This document shows, in pieces, positions 17,329-28,912 of a DNA stretch of 64,000 bases. The DNA lies in assembly GCF_030409685.1 (NCBI RefSeq), contig NZ_JAUFQJ010000001.1, positions 310,001-374,000 of the forward strand. Reading direction: 5' to 3'. The notes beneath the pieces are model-generated. The model had not been told where the DNA came from. It searched no databases and saw only the letters and a list, made by a program, of their open reading frames with translations. The translations under genes and the position numbers were made by a program. This DNA comes from Ferruginibacter paludis (GTDB lineage: Bacteria; Bacteroidota; Bacteroidia; Chitinophagales; Chitinophagaceae). The stretch's first letter is position 1. The number at the start of each line of letters is the position of its first letter.

Positions 17329-17663
17329 TTCAGGAAACAGCGATCTTTATTGATAAATATTACTCCGGAAATATTGAGGGATTTGCTTCGGCTTGTTGAA
17401 CAGTACCGCGTTGCTAATTCCTGCAAGTGCTAAGTCATCTGTTCAATGCCGGTTATTTTTACCAGGTACGGAAAAATTTTCTTTGATAATTCCTACTCAA
17501 TAAATCAAACGCTGCATCCAAAGTGCATTACCCTGGACAGATGTCGGTTCGCATGATATTATAAAATAAGGGGTAAATAAAATTGACCAGTTCGAAGCAT
17601 TTCGGATCTTTCAACAAGTGGTTTCGTAAGCTGCATACAGACAATGGCAAAGTACAACGCAAT
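17329..17663. other. Intergenic region, nothing recognised
   Basis: 335 bp between the glnII terminator and the 3' end of the convergent glycosidase-like gene. No gene, repeat or RNA is recognised. Confidence 0.5.
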
Positions 17664-20078
17664 TCACAATTTACCGATGGAGCAGGTTTCAGTTACCATT
17701 TTTCCTTTAAACTGCATTGCTAATGTTGGTGGTTCTTCACCTCCAAAAGTACAATCAATGACCACACTGTGGCTGCCATTTGTCAAAACCGGCGGCAAGC
17801 CTGGTAGTTGTTGTGTAGCTTTTAGTTTTCCTTTTGTATCATATATTTTAAGCGAGGTAGTTCCATCGCACACGGCTGTTTCTCCCGCACTTAACTGCAC
17901 CGGTATTTTAATCTCAGCATAGTTATCCAGCTGCATTTTTATATTGCTAACGCTGCCTTCTTTGCCTTTAACCGTTAACCGAAACTGGAGCGCTTGCTCC
18001 TTCCATTGCTGTTGATAGTTCCAGGTGGTGTAGGTCGGTTCACCAGGCTGCCTTATAAATTTTTCTCTTACAAAAACAGGCGATACTGCAAATTGGGTCA
18101 GATTCCATTTGTCATCTGCAATTTTTTCCAAATGAAATTCATTTTTTGGATCCTTGAGTCTTTCCTGCTGCTCTTTTGAAAAAGCACCTCCATTTCTCGC
18201 CGTTTCCCATTCGCGGATGGCATCAAGCAGTTCGGGCGCCAATGGATTTTTTTTGATGGAAGCCGGTTTTATCACCATTGCAAAGCCGGCTCCATAGCCG
18301 GCTGATCTTGCGAGCATCCATTCCATTTCAGCCATAGTAGTATTGTCTGAGAGAAGATACCAGCCGAGCATATGCGGCATATAATTTCTGTCGAACAAAC
18401 CCTGGTTATCTATGCGGTACTGTTGCATACTTTCATTAAAACCACCATACCAGGGTTCGCCCCAGTTATAGTATGAGCACATGTGCCAGAAGTACGTAAG
18501 GCTGCGGCTTGTGCCACAAATAAAATCATGGTGCACATTATCATATACGTCTTTTGCAAATAGTTCTGTTCCATAATCGCCCTGGCCCGATGCGAGGCCG
18601 CCTTCAATGCCATCAAAATCCAAATGATCAACACCTGTTTCGTTCATTAAGCTGGCGATGTTTTTAGCGGTTTCCCTTTGCATATCAATGTCTGGAAAAA
18701 ATACTTCATACGGGTGATCGAATAATTTTCCGGCGATATCTCCTGCTTTATGCATTGCAGCACTGGTGCCGAATGCACCCCGCTGACAGTCGGTTATTAT
18801 GTAGGGTGTAGTAGCACTGACTGTTTTGTAACGGATCAGCTCTTTGCCAATTTTTATTGTGTGCAGGCTATTGTTTTGTTGCTGGTTAAAATATTCAGGA
18901 GATGCCACTTCTATTTCTTTGGCTGCAGCATCAATGTCCTTTATTAATGCAGCAGCGCCTGTAATACTTAACCGGTCGTCGGGTATGGGTGTAATGTAGG
19001 GATCATTGGTATTAATAAAATTAGTCAGTGTATGCATGCCCATCATTAAACCGGCGGCGTGGGCTTTATCTACGCATTGTTTCAACCCGGCTTTGCCGTT
19101 GGGAAACTGTGTACTATCCAATATAAAATGTCCCCAGCTCTTAAACGGACCTTCATGGTACAGTGATATTAATCCAGCTCTTTTAGTATAACCAATCATC
19201 TCATCAACATTGTTTTCATTGAAAGAAGAAATGATATACGACCGGCCGAACAGGGAAGATTTTTTAAACCAGATTCCATTTATGGTTGGATGAGGGAGAT
19301 TTTCTGCCAGTTCAATCTGCTCCAGCCTGTCCAGTGTTTTTGGTTCATCGCAGGTGAAGAAAGCTATTTTACTGCCGGCCACCGATTCGCCCTTCATCGC
19401 CGCTACCGGCATATTTTTAAACTGACCACCCCATGCATCTACCCTGCGGGTGCGGTTGCGGTTAATAGCATAGGCCTGTAATACACTGCCCCATGGTTTG
19501 CCAACGGCGGCAATGCCTCTTTGATCTGTACTGCCCTCGCTGTTGGGATAATTGCCGCCCAGTGTTTTTATATTCAGCACCTGTATGCCGACGGATATAC
19601 TGCCATCCCGTACAACGCCAATTACTTCACCCACTGTTTTGTTAATTATCGTTGGATAGGGCCCCCATACTACGGCATCTATTTTTTCAGCAGGTACGGC
19701 TTTTATAATTTCCATCACAAGATGGCCTGGCTTTTCCTGCACTTTAATATCAATGGTTACACCCGAGGCTTTATAAGTTAGCCTAATGGTATGTTGAGCC
19801 TTGTTATACAACATCGCAGTTGGCAGGTACCTAATATTGTTACTCACCAAAATCATTAAAGGAGCAGCTGTATCTTTGGCCAATACATTGTTACCCATCA
19901 GTGTATTGGTGATTTCAGTTACACTTCCCAGCTCATTGATGCTCAATTTTAGCTCGCCCGCAGTAAAACTTATTTGGGCGGTTGTGGATATTGACAATAC
20001 CAACAGCAGTACCATTATTAATTGTGCCGCCCGATTTGTGATACTTGTGCTGGGCTTTATTTTTTTAAACTTGCTCAT
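17664..20078 (-). CDS. Secreted glycoside-hydrolase-like protein
   Basis: 804 residues with an N-terminal hydrophobic signal segment (IMVLLLVLSISTTAQ); a start at that Met would give a cleaner signal peptide. The first 290 residues look like a beta-rich domain. The middle part (about 290-640) reads as a TIM barrel (GLISLYHEGPFKSWGHF, GLMMGMHTLTNF) with the acidic loop VDHLDFDGIEGGLASGQGDY near residue 486, where catalytic Asp residues of retaining glycosidases often lie. The C-terminal 150 residues are another beta domain. I cannot assign a GH family. It is transcribed alone, convergent with glnII. Confidence 0.75.
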   Translation of the reverse strand: MSKFKKIKPSTSITNRAAQLIMVLLLVLSISTTAQISFTAGELKLSINELGSVTEITNTLMGNNVLAKDTAAPLMILVSNNIRYLPTAMLYNKAQHTIRLTYKASGVTIDIKVQEKPGHLVMEIIKAVPAEKIDAVVWGPYPTIINKTVGEVIGVVRDGSISVGIQVLNIKTLGGNYPNSEGSTDQRGIAAVGKPWGSVLQAYAINRNRTRRVDAWGGQFKNMPVAAMKGESVAGSKIAFFTCDEPKTLDRLEQIELAENLPHPTINGIWFKKSSLFGRSYIISSFNENNVDEMIGYTKRAGLISLYHEGPFKSWGHFILDSTQFPNGKAGLKQCVDKAHAAGLMMGMHTLTNFINTNDPYITPIPDDRLSITGAAALIKDIDAAAKEIEVASPEYFNQQQNNSLHTIKIGKELIRYKTVSATTPYIITDCQRGAFGTSAAMHKAGDIAGKLFDHPYEVFFPDIDMQRETAKNIASLMNETGVDHLDFDGIEGGLASGQGDYGTELFAKDVYDNVHHDFICGTSRSLTYFWHMCSYYNWGEPWYGGFNESMQQYRIDNQGLFDRNYMPHMLGWYLLSDNTTMAEMEWMLARSAGYGAGFAMVIKPASIKKNPLAPELLDAIREWETARNGGAFSKEQQERLKDPKNEFHLEKIADDKWNLTQFAVSPVFVREKFIRQPGEPTYTTWNYQQQWKEQALQFRLTVKGKEGSVSNIKMQLDNYAEIKIPVQLSAGETAVCDGTTSLKIYDTKGKLKATQQLPGLPPVLTNGSHSVVIDCTFGGEEPPTLAMQFKGKMVTETCSIGKL

Positions 20079-20605
20079 GCTTTTTTAAGGGATATTAATA
20101 TTATCTATTGTTGACAATTATCAGACTATCAGTCAGGCAGCATTTCATTCGTTGACTTCATGCCGGTATATTTTTATTGATGAAGATAATAACTAAAAGC
20201 CAAATAAAAGCCAGTGAGTTCAGTTATGGGTTATAGTAACCATCATACAACGTACCGGTATTGCTACAGCTTGTAAAACGGTGTAATTGTTAAGCCGGAA
20301 ACAAATACAGGTTGCACAGCTTTGATACCGATAATTACTAAAAAAAATGCAAAAACAACATCAGCCATCAACATAATTATGAAAATTATTTTTTCGAGTT
20401 GGAGGGCAATCCGCCCAGGTGCCGGCCTTTGTTGTGGACCAGCTTCGTCAAAAAAATTAAAAAGAAAGCCAGTTCGGTAAATTTTTTTAATTACTGCAGG
20501 AGTATTCTTTTTCTTTATAAAAAAGTCGGGAGATTTTTTCTTTTTGTGCTGTAAATATTGTTAGCCTTACACTATCTTTAACGCCCTGAAGTCGCCCCCA
20601 AGTCT
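20079..20605. other. Divergent intergenic region, nothing firm
   Basis: 527 bp between the divergent glycosidase-like gene and the receiver gene. A small perfect palindrome GGTTA-TAG-TAACC lies at 20229-20241. TATCTTTA near 20572 resembles a -7 element with one mismatch but lacks a spaced -33. No gene is recognised. Confidence 0.5.
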
Positions 20606-20992
20606 ATGATAAAAAATATCCTGTTTTTTTTGGCTGAAGATGATGAAGATGACCGTATGCTTTTTTCAGAGGCCTTGATTGAAATAAACCCTGCTATCAA
20701 GTGTATTATGGCAAAAAATGGGGAGGAAGCCTTGTTTTTGTTAAAAGGTGGCTTATTTGAATTACCCGATTTTATTTTTCTGGATTTAAATATGCCGGTG
20801 ATGAACGGATTGAAATGCCTGGCCGAAATTAAAAAAACCTCCTTCCTGGAAAATATTCCCGTCATTATTTACTCTACCTCATCCAACAAAGCGTTTATAG
20901 ATGAAAGCCATGCGCTGGGTGCTTTTAATTTTTTTGTAAAACCACCCGACTTTACAGGGCTCATCAATTATCTAAAAAACCTGCTGGCCTGA
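20606..20992 (+). CDS. Single-domain response regulator (receiver only)
   Basis: 128 residues making one complete REC domain: acidic pocket in AEDDEDD (11-16), phospho-acceptor Asp60 in FIFLDLNMPVMNG, conserved Ser/Thr in IIYSTSSN, and Lys112 in FFVKPPD. There is no output domain, so it works by protein contact or as a phosphate relay. It is the only plus-strand gene of the signalling block and converges with the REC-kinase gene (30 bp between stops). Confidence 0.93.
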   Translation: MIKNILFFLAEDDEDDRMLFSEALIEINPAIKCIMAKNGEEALFLLKGGLFELPDFIFLDLNMPVMNGLKCLAEIKKTSFLENIPVIIYSTSSNKAFIDESHALGAFNFFVKPPDFTGLINYLKNLLA

Positions 20993-21021
20993 ACCTGGGG
21001 GATGCAAAGCAGAAAAAAATA

Positions 21022-22278
21022 TTATGCAATTTCCTTTCTCGTTACCTCCTGATGCAAGGGCAACGAAACAATAAAAGTGCTGCCCTCACTTTCTTTGCTT
21101 AAAGCGCTTATAAAGCCGTTGTGTTTTTCAGCAATCAGTTTACAAAGTGCCAACCCGATGCCAGTACCTTCGTACTCGGTATTGGAGTGCAGCCGCTGAA
21201 ACATTTCGAAGATTTGTTCTGCATATTGTTGCCCGAAGCCAATGCCATTGTCGTTTACATGTATCCTGCAATATTTTGTTTGCGCTCCGGCATCCCTGCC
21301 TGCATTGTCAGCATTTGCAGTGTAAATTCTAATAAAAGGGGGCTCGTCTTTTTTACAATACTTAAGCGAGTTGCTTAACAGATTTGAGAAAAGTGGTTTT
21401 ATAAGGCCCGGGTTTACAAATAAAACAGGCAGACCGGAAATTTCAATGCGGGCTTTTTTTTCTGCTACCATTGGTTTAAGGTCGTCCACCACATCCTGCA
21501 GCAGCAGGTTTAAATCTACCTGCTCAAAATGATCCTGCTGCGCAGAATATTTTGAAAAAGTAAGAATATCTTTTATAAGCTCCTGCATTCGTGCCGCGGA
21601 TTTTTGAATGCGGTCAATATTAAAAAGGCCATCTTCATCCAACTTGTCTTTATGCCGGATGTACAACCGGTCGGTGAAGGCCAGTATCTTTCTTAATGGT
21701 TCCTGTAAATCGTGCGAAGCCATAAAGGCAAACCTGTCCAGTTCCCTGTTAGCTTTTTCAAGCCCGTCAATATTTTTTAATAGCTGGTGGTTCAGCTCAA
21801 TAATTTTTTCTTCAGAAGCCTTGCGGTCATTGATCTCGTTCTGCAGGCTTTTATTAATGGCTGTTAATTTTTTTTCCTGTAGCAATAGCTGTTGATTTTT
21901 TTTATACAAGTCTACAAACACGGCTACTTTTGCACGCAGCAAATCAGGGTTTACCGGTTTATAAATATAATCGACAGCGCCGGTGCGGTAGCCTTTAAAA
22001 ATATTTTCTTCTCCATAGGTATTGGCGGTTATAAAAATGATAGGAATGTGTTTTAATTTTTCCCGCTCGTATATCAATGCGGCCGTTTCAAAGCCATTGA
22101 GGTTGGGCATTTTTACGTCCATCAGAATAAGCGCAAAGTCAAATTCAGCCAACAGTATTTTCAATGCCTGGCGGCCCGAACTGGCTTTCACAAATTCATA
22201 ACCGTCGGGCTCCAGAATAGTCTCCATCGAAAAGAGATTGTCTTCCCTGTCATCTACCAACAAAATTCTTTGCTTCAT
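21022..22278 (-). CDS. REC-HisKA-HATPase hybrid protein
   Basis: 418 residues. An N-terminal receiver (Asp54 in LILMDVKMPNLNG, Lys in YIYKPVNP) is followed by a coiled coil (about 120-185), a HisKA domain with His189 in MASHDLQEPLRK, and HATPase_c with SNLLSNSLKYC, DNGIGFG and GTGIGLALCK. The order, receiver before kinase, suits a protein that takes phosphate from another kinase and controls its own. It starts 23 bp after the stop of the poly-HAMP kinase and is very likely co-transcribed with it, so the two probably form a relay. Confidence 0.93.
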   Translation of the reverse strand: MKQRILLVDDREDNLFSMETILEPDGYEFVKASSGRQALKILLAEFDFALILMDVKMPNLNGFETAALIYEREKLKHIPIIFITANTYGEENIFKGYRTGAVDYIYKPVNPDLLRAKVAVFVDLYKKNQQLLLQEKKLTAINKSLQNEINDRKASEEKIIELNHQLLKNIDGLEKANRELDRFAFMASHDLQEPLRKILAFTDRLYIRHKDKLDEDGLFNIDRIQKSAARMQELIKDILTFSKYSAQQDHFEQVDLNLLLQDVVDDLKPMVAEKKARIEISGLPVLFVNPGLIKPLFSNLLSNSLKYCKKDEPPFIRIYTANADNAGRDAGAQTKYCRIHVNDNGIGFGQQYAEQIFEMFQRLHSNTEYEGTGIGLALCKLIAEKHNGFISALSKESEGSTFIVSLPLHQEVTRKEIA

Positions 22279-22301
22279 TAATCCAGTTTATTTATTTCTA
22301 T

Positions 22302-25300
22302 TTATTTATAAAACCACACCCGCATTAACGAAAGCAGCTGATCAATTTTCAGGGGCTTTGTAATATAATCCGATGCGCCGGCCTCAATACATTTTTGCCT
22401 GTCACCTTTCATTGCTTTGGCCGTTACTGCAATGATGGGTAGTGTGCTGTTTTTATGTTCCCGTCTTATTTTTTGAGTGGTTTCATAGCCATCCATTTCG
22501 GGCATCATAATATCCATCAATACCATATCGGTTTTTGTTTGACCGTCATTGATGATCTCAATGGCTTCTTTACCACTTTCAGCTGTAATCACGTTGATGT
22601 TATAGCGTTCAAAGACAGTGGTGAGTGCAAATAAATTCCGCACATCATCATCTACTACCAATATGTTTTTACCGGTTAAAATATCTTCCTTCATCCTGAT
22701 ATTTTCTATCACCCTGCGTTTATCTGCAGCCAATTCCTTGTGGTTGATGTGCAGTTGTAACACCGTTTCTTCCAGCAGGTGTTCCAGTGAATTAACACCT
22801 TTCAACAATACACTATTGGAGGCTTGATTTAAATCGTGCAGCTCTTTTTTAGTGAAGTCTTTGGCTGAATAAACAATTACCGGTGTTAATTTTTTCTTTA
22901 CCTCCGCCACTTCATTTACCAGGTCAGTTCCAGACACATCGGGTAGTGTATAATCTAAAATAATGCAATCATAATCAAACGCCAATAGTTGACTGATGGC
23001 TGATTTGCCGGTAGCGGCGATATCTACTTTCATGTAATCGCTTTCCAGCATTTTTGCTATCTGGGAAGATTCAAGCTCATTGTCTTCCACCACCAGAATT
23101 TTCTTGGCAGCCTTTTCATTGAAGGTCACAATATCTCCAAATAATTCATTCAGCGAATCATTGTCCAGGGGCTTTAAGAGGAAGCTGCGGGCACCCCGTT
23201 TTAAGGCCAGGTTCCTGTTTTCTTCACCCGAAATAAGGTGAATGGGAATGTGGCGGTAATTAAGATCGTTCCTTAAAAGATCCAGCACTTTCCATCCGCT
23301 GGTATCAGGTAGTTTTACGTCCAGTGTAATGGCAATGGGGGCAAAGCGGTTGATAAAATCAAACACTTCAATATAGCTTACCGCTACTACCGCTTTTAAA
23401 TTATTTTTATGCGCTTTTTCAATAATGATTTTTCCAAAACGCAGATCATCTTCTACAATCAATATCACTTTGTCGCCGGCTGATATATTTGTTCTGTCGT
23501 CGCCTGTATCATTGATCATTTCATTCACAATCGCCAGGTTCTTTGAGTCGCCTTCGCTTGTTACACGGATAGAATGTAACAATGTGTCGATTTCTGTGGC
23601 ATCCGGACCAAGGTGAAATTGCTGATATGCATTCAGGGCTTCTGCGGGCAGTTTTTTAATGCTGGAATTATTATCAACCACTGGCAGAAATAAGGTAAAA
23701 GTGCTTCCCTGTGAGGTGTTACTTTCCAGCTCAATAGTGCCACCCAGCAAGTCGGCTAAACCGCGGCTGATAGAAAGGCCCAAACCGGTACCACCATACT
23801 TGCGGCTCGTAGACCCTTCGGCTTGTTGAAATGCTTCAAAGATGATATTTTGTTTTTCCTGCGGAATGCCAATACCTGTATCACTGATGGCGAAGGCCAC
23901 CACTTTTTTTGCGTTATCTAAATTCACATTACCGGTTTTCCAGGTTTTATGCGCCTCGTAAATGCGCAGTTTTACTTCTCCTTTTTCAGTAAACTTAAAT
24001 GAGTTGGATAACAGGTTTTTCAATATCTGGTTAAGCCGCTGTACATCGGTTTCCATGGAAGGCGGCAGGTTGGCATCCGTTTCAATATTGAAACGCAGGT
24101 GCCTTGCTTCAGAAATTGGTTTGAAGGTAGTTTCTGCAAAGGCGGCGATTTCTGCAAAGCGAACAGGTGAAATGTTAGCTGTAATAAAGCCCGACTCAAT
24201 TTTGGAAAGATCCAGGATATCATTGATTAGCTGAATTAAATCATCGCCGCAGGAGTGAATTGTTTTGGCGTAGCGGATCTGTTTATCATTCAGATTACCT
24301 TCTGCATTTTCGTATAATTGCTGGGCAAGAATTAATAAGCTGTTTAAAGGCGTTCTTAATTCATGCGACATGTTGGCCAAAAATTCCGATTTGTATTTGG
24401 AAGTAAGGGTAAGCTGCTCCGCTTTTTCTTCCAGTGATTTCCTGGCTTCTTCTACTTCCCTGTTCTTATCTTCTACTTCATTTTTTTGCTTCACCAGCAG
24501 CAGTGCTTTGTCCTGCAATTCATCATTGGTACGGCTCAATTCTTCCTGCTGTAATTTTAATTCTCCTGCCAGTGATTGCGATTGTGTCAGCAATTCTTCT
24601 GTACGGGAGTTGGCTTCGATTGTATTAATTACAATACCGATACTTTCTGTAAGCTGTTCCAAAAAGTCAATATGGGTTTCACTAAACACATCCAGCGATG
24701 CCAGTTCAATTACCGCCTTCACCTTATTTTCAAACAATACCGGCAATATGATAAGGTTGGTTGGTTTTGCTCTTCCCAAACCAGAACTTATCTTGATATA
24801 ATTGCCCGGTACATTGGATAAGATAATTCTTTCCTTTTCAAATGCTACCTGGCCTACCAGGCCTTCTCCGATAGCAAATTCAGTGGGAATATTTTTTTCA
24901 GATTTATAACCATAAGCCGAAAACAGACTGAGTTTTACGGCCTGCGTATCTTCATTTTGTTTTAAGATGTAGAAGGCGCCATAGTGGGCGGTAACCACCT
25001 GCGCCAGTTCGGATAAAATACGTTGTGTAACGGTCTTCAAATCTTTTTGTCCCTGCAGCATCTGGGTAAATTTGGCAAGGTTGGATTTCAGCCAATCCTG
25101 TTCCTGGTTACGCAGGGTGGTCTCTTTAAGATTAGCGATCATCTGGTTGATGGTATCTTTCAATGCTTCTACTTCGCCCTTCGCTTCAACGCGGATGGTA
25201 CGGGTAAGATCTCCTTTGGTTACTGCCGAAGCAACCTCAGAAATGGACCTTACCTGTGTGGTAAGATTTTGTGCCAGCTGGTTTACGTTCTCTGTCAGAT

Positions 25301-28300
25301 TTTTCCAGATGCCCGAAGCGCCCGGTACAGAAGCCTGCCCGCCCAAACGCCCGTCCACACCTACTTCCCGGGCCACCGTTGTTACCTGGTCGGCAAACAA
25401 GGCCAGCGTATCAATCATCTCATTGATGGTATCTATTAACTGCGCCACTTCACCCCGGGATACGATGGCGAGTTTTTGTTTCAGGTTACCGGTTGCCACC
25501 GCTGTTACCACTTTTGCGATACCACGTACCTGGTTGGTAAGGTTAGATGCCATCATGTTCACACTGTCCGTTAAATCCTTCCAGGTGCCACCAACACCTC
25601 TTACCTCTGCCTGTCCGCCAAGCTTACCTTCGGTACCTACTTCACGGGCCACACGGGTTACTTCAAATGCGAATGAGTTCAACTGTTCCACCATGGTATT
25701 GATGGTATTTTTTAGATCCAAAATTTCTCCCTTCACATCAATGGCCACTGTTTTTGAAAGGTCACCGGAAGCAACCGCCTTTGTTACTTCGGCAATATTT
25801 CTTACCTGTGCGGTAAGGTTACCCGTCATCTGGTTTACGGAGTCAGTCAAATCTTTCCAGGTACCAGCAACGCCCGGTACAAATGCCTGTCCGCCGAGTT
25901 TACCATCGGTACCTACCTCACGTGCCACACGGGTTACTTCTGATGCAAAGGCCCGCAGCTGATCCACCATCGTGTTGAGTGTTTCTTTCAGCTGCAGAAT
26001 TTCTCCCCGCACATCCACCGTAATTTTTTTAGACATATCTCCATTCGCCACGGCGATGGCCACTTCCGCAATATTTCTTACCTGTGCGGTAAGGTTACCT
26101 GCCATCTGGTTTACAGAATCGGTTAAGTCTTTCCAGGTACCAGCAACACCGGGTACGTTGGCCTGTCCGCCCAGTTTACCTTCGGTACCAACCTCTCTTG
26201 CTACACGGGTTACTTCTGATGCAAAACCCCTTAACTGATCCACCATGGTGTTGATGGTATTTTTCAATTCCAGGATTTCGCCTTTTACATCCACACCAAT
26301 TTTTCTTGATAAATCACCATTGGCAACTGCTGTGGTTACCTCCGCAATATTCCTTACCTGGCTGGTTAAGTTACTGGCCATTTTATTTACAGAGTCGGTC
26401 AAATCTTTCCAGGTACCTGCTACGCCGGGTACATCCGCCTGGCCACCCAGTTTACCTTCTGAACCTACTTCACGTGCCACACGGGTAACTTCTGAACCAA
26501 AGGCATTCAACTGGTCCACCATGGTATTGATGGTATTTTTTAATTCCAGGATTTCGCCTTTTACATCCACGGTAATTTTTCTTGATAAATCACCCTTTGC
26601 CACAGCCGTGGTTACCTCGGCAATATTTCTTACCTGGCCCGTCAGGTTACTGGCCATTCCATTTACAGAATCAGTAAGGTCTTTCCAAACACCGCCCACA
26701 CCTTCTACAGTTGCCTGTCCGCCCAGCTTTCCTTCACTACCTACTTCTCTTGCCACACGGGTAACCTCCGATGCAAAACCCCTCAATTGATCCACCATCG
26801 TGTTGATGGTATTCTTCAATTCCAGGATTTCACCCTTTACATCCACATCAATTTTTCTTGATAAATCACCGGTAGCTACAGCCGTTGTTACTTCGGCAAT
26901 ATTGCGCACCTGGCTGGTAAGGTTACCCGCCATAATGTTTACCGAATCGGTTAAGTCTTTCCATGTTCCACCTACGCCCGGCACATCCGCCTGTCCGCCC
27001 AACCGGCCTTCTGATCCTACCTCTCTTGCCACACGGGTTACTTCCGAACCAAATGAGTTCAGCTGATCTACCATGGTGTTGATGGTGTTTTTTAATTCCA
27101 GGATTTCACCCTTTACATCCACCGTAATCTTTCTTGATAAATCGCCCTTAGCAACCGCTGTGGTCACCTCTGCAATATTCCGCACCTGGCCGGTTAAACT
27201 ACTGGCCATACCGTTTACAGAATCGGTTAAATCCTTCCATGTACCAGCCACACCTTTTACCTGTGCCTGTCCACCCAGCTTACCTTCGGTACCTACTTCC
27301 AACGCCACACGGGTAACTTCAGAGGAGAAGGAATTGAGCTGATCCACCATGGTGTTGATGGTATTTTTTAATTCCAGAATTTCGCCTTTTACATCCACCG
27401 TAATTTTTCTTGACAAGTCACCTTTTGCCACTGCGGTAGTTACCTCTGCGATATTACGCACCTGTCCGGTAAGGTTACTTGCCATCTGGTTTACAGAGTC
27501 TGTCAAGTCTTTCCAAACGCCACCTACCCCTTTTACTTTTGCCTGTCCGCCGAGTTTTCCTTCAGAACCTACTTCACGTGCCACACGGGTTACTTCACCT
27601 GAAAAAGAATTGAGCTGATCCACCATGGTATTGATGGTATTTTTTAATTCAAGGATTTCTCCTTTTACATCTACGGTAATCTGGCGGGATAAATCGCCTT
27701 TGGCAAATGCGGTAGTTACCTCTGCAATATTTCTTACCTGGCCGGTAAGGTTACTGGCCATTTGATTTACAGAATCCGTTAAGTCTTTCCATGTGCCGGC
27801 CACACCTTTTACCTGTGCCTGCCCGCCCAGCTTTCCCTCTGTTCCTACTTCCAGCGCCACACGGGTAACTTCCGAAGAAAAAGAGTTGAGCTGATCCACC
27901 ATGGTGTTGATGGTATTTTTTAATTCCAGTATTTCTCCTTTTACATCCACCGTTATTTTTTTCGACAGATCACCTTTTGCTACCGCAGTTGTTACCTCCG
28001 CAATATTTCTTACCTGGGCTGTAAGATTGCTACCCATTTGATTTACACTATCCGTTAAATCTTTCCACACGCCACCCACGCCTTTTACTTTTGCCTGGCC
28101 TCCCAGTTTTCCTTCAGAGCCTACTTCCCTTGCCACACGGGTAACTTCCATTGAAAAAAGATTCAATTGTTTTACCATGTCATTCACCTCTTTTGCAATC
28201 CTGGAAAATTCGCCCTGCAATGTGTGACCGCCAATTTCCAAAGGCATTTCCTGGCTAAGATTTCCTTTGGCCACCGAACTGATAACATGCGCAATTTCGA

Positions 28301-28736
28301 TGGTGGGATGTACAAGGTCGGATATCAGTGTATTCAATGAATCTACACCGGTGCTCCAGGAGCCTCTGCCACTGGGCACTTCAATGCGTTGTGTTAATTT
28401 ACCCTGTTTACCGATGGTACTGCCCGCCCTGGTAAATTCCTGCATCATTTTTTCGTTGAGCGATATAATTTCATTGAGTGTATCACAAATTTTTCCGCTC
28501 AATCCTACCTGGTCAATAGGCATACGCACGGTAAAATTGCCGTTTTTAACTTCCGTTAAAACCTGCAGTAAATCCCTTGCATTCAATTCATCATTTTGAA
28601 AAGATGGTTCCTTATACTGCTTCGTATTTTTTTTAGCAGCCGCGGGTAAATCGTCCGTAAGCATTGCAATGCCACTTAGATCACTGGAAGCAGTGCCATT
28701 GCCAGAGGTTAGGTTTTTAGATTTGTTATTGGCCAT
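22302..28736 (-). CDS. Poly-HAMP hybrid histidine kinase with three receivers
   Basis: 2144 residues with no membrane segment seen. Order: N-terminal divergent HAMP-like part (about 55-190); eleven 92-residue HAMP-pair repeats (about 195-1200; [17 protein letters not shown] and EGKLGGQA mark each unit); GAF domain (about 1225-1380); coiled coil; HisKA with [12 protein letters not shown] near 1457; HATPase_c ([32 protein letters not shown]); then three receivers starting near 1755, 1875 and 2020 ([30 protein letters not shown]). The layout recalls fungal group III kinases such as Nik1/Os-1, which have about half as many repeats. The stimulus is unknown; the repeats may relay conformational change from osmotic or mechanical stress, by analogy only. 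The DNA repeats are highly alike, so copy number may vary. Confidence 0.95.
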   Translation of the reverse strand: MANNKSKNLTSGNGTASSDLSGIAMLTDDLPAAAKKNTKQYKEPSFQNDELNARDLLQVLTEVKNGNFTVRMPIDQVGLSGKICDTLNEIISLNEKMMQEFTRAGSTIGKQGKLTQRIEVPSGRGSWSTGVDSLNTLISDLVHPTIEIAHVISSVAKGNLSQEMPLEIGGHTLQGEFSRIAKEVNDMVKQLNLFSMEVTRVAREVGSEGKLGGQAKVKGVGGVWKDLTDSVNQMGSNLTAQVRNIAEVTTAVAKGDLSKKITVDVKGEILELKNTINTMVDQLNSFSSEVTRVALEVGTEGKLGGQAQVKGVAGTWKDLTDSVNQMASNLTGQVRNIAEVTTAFAKGDLSRQITVDVKGEILELKNTINTMVDQLNSFSGEVTRVAREVGSEGKLGGQAKVKGVGGVWKDLTDSVNQMASNLTGQVRNIAEVTTAVAKGDLSRKITVDVKGEILELKNTINTMVDQLNSFSSEVTRVALEVGTEGKLGGQAQVKGVAGTWKDLTDSVNGMASSLTGQVRNIAEVTTAVAKGDLSRKITVDVKGEILELKNTINTMVDQLNSFGSEVTRVAREVGSEGRLGGQADVPGVGGTWKDLTDSVNIMAGNLTSQVRNIAEVTTAVATGDLSRKIDVDVKGEILELKNTINTMVDQLRGFASEVTRVAREVGSEGKLGGQATVEGVGGVWKDLTDSVNGMASNLTGQVRNIAEVTTAVAKGDLSRKITVDVKGEILELKNTINTMVDQLNAFGSEVTRVAREVGSEGKLGGQADVPGVAGTWKDLTDSVNKMASNLTSQVRNIAEVTTAVANGDLSRKIGVDVKGEILELKNTINTMVDQLRGFASEVTRVAREVGTEGKLGGQANVPGVAGTWKDLTDSVNQMAGNLTAQVRNIAEVAIAVANGDMSKKITVDVRGEILQLKETLNTMVDQLRAFASEVTRVAREVGTDGKLGGQAFVPGVAGTWKDLTDSVNQMTGNLTAQVRNIAEVTKAVASGDLSKTVAIDVKGEILDLKNTINTMVEQLNSFAFEVTRVAREVGTEGKLGGQAEVRGVGGTWKDLTDSVNMMASNLTNQVRGIAKVVTAVATGNLKQKLAIVSRGEVAQLIDTINEMIDTLALFADQVTTVAREVGVDGRLGGQASVPGASGIWKNLTENVNQLAQNLTTQVRSISEVASAVTKGDLTRTIRVEAKGEVEALKDTINQMIANLKETTLRNQEQDWLKSNLAKFTQMLQGQKDLKTVTQRILSELAQVVTAHYGAFYILKQNEDTQAVKLSLFSAYGYKSEKNIPTEFAIGEGLVGQVAFEKERIILSNVPGNYIKISSGLGRAKPTNLIILPVLFENKVKAVIELASLDVFSETHIDFLEQLTESIGIVINTIEANSRTEELLTQSQSLAGELKLQQEELSRTNDELQDKALLLVKQKNEVEDKNREVEEARKSLEEKAEQLTLTSKYKSEFLANMSHELRTPLNSLLILAQQLYENAEGNLNDKQIRYAKTIHSCGDDLIQLINDILDLSKIESGFITANISPVRFAEIAAFAETTFKPISEARHLRFNIETDANLPPSMETDVQRLNQILKNLLSNSFKFTEKGEVKLRIYEAHKTWKTGNVNLDNAKKVVAFAISDTGIGIPQEKQNIIFEAFQQAEGSTSRKYGGTGLGLSISRGLADLLGGTIELESNTSQGSTFTLFLPVVDNNSSIKKLPAEALNAYQQFHLGPDATEIDTLLHSIRVTSEGDSKNLAIVNEMINDTGDDRTNISAGDKVILIVEDDLRFGKIIIEKAHKNNLKAVVAVSYIEVFDFINRFAPIAITLDVKLPDTSGWKVLDLLRNDLNYRHIPIHLISGEENRNLALKRGARSFLLKPLDNDSLNELFGDIVTFNEKAAKKILVVEDNELESSQIAKMLESDYMKVDIAATGKSAISQLLAFDYDCIILDYTLPDVSGTDLVNEVAEVKKKLTPVIVYSAKDFTKKELHDLNQASNSVLLKGVNSLEHLLEETVLQLHINHKELAADKRRVIENIRMKEDILTGKNILVVDDDVRNLFALTTVFERYNINVITAESGKEAIEIINDGQTKTDMVLMDIMMPEMDGYETTQKIRREHKNSTLPIIAVTAKAMKGDRQKCIEAGASDYITKPLKIDQLLSLMRVWFYK
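25300..28160 (-). repeat. Eleven tandem 276-bp repeats encoding HAMP pairs
   Basis: The motif encoding GKLGGQ recurs eleven times between about 28100 and 25340, with ten intervals of 276 bp. Units 1 and 3 ([10 protein letters not shown]) and 2 and 4 ([10 protein letters not shown]) match each other better than their neighbours, which shows a doubled 552-bp unit. The boundaries given are approximate. Confidence 0.9.
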
Positions 28737-28912
28737 TGCGTGATTTTGAACAGTGTTAAAATTGGATAAAATGGGTTTAATTGCTTTTGATAAACAGGAT
28801 GCTCAAGATTGTGTATTCATATTGTAAATAGGTTGTCAACGAGCTGAATAGTCGTATTATAAACTTTTTTCCGGGCAGGTGTGAATGCTTCTTTAGCATG
28901 AGTTTTAATTAT

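Noticed and set aside
24370..28599. Series of long plus-strand frames opposite the HAMP kinase
   Set aside because: They repeat with the 276-bp period of the minus-strand HAMP repeats and have hydrophobic, low-complexity composition; they are antisense shadows.
28801..28870. TTGACA-like sequence on the minus strand ahead of the HAMP kinase
   Set aside because: Bacteroidota primary sigma does not use TTGACA, and no TAnnTTTG lies at the right distance.
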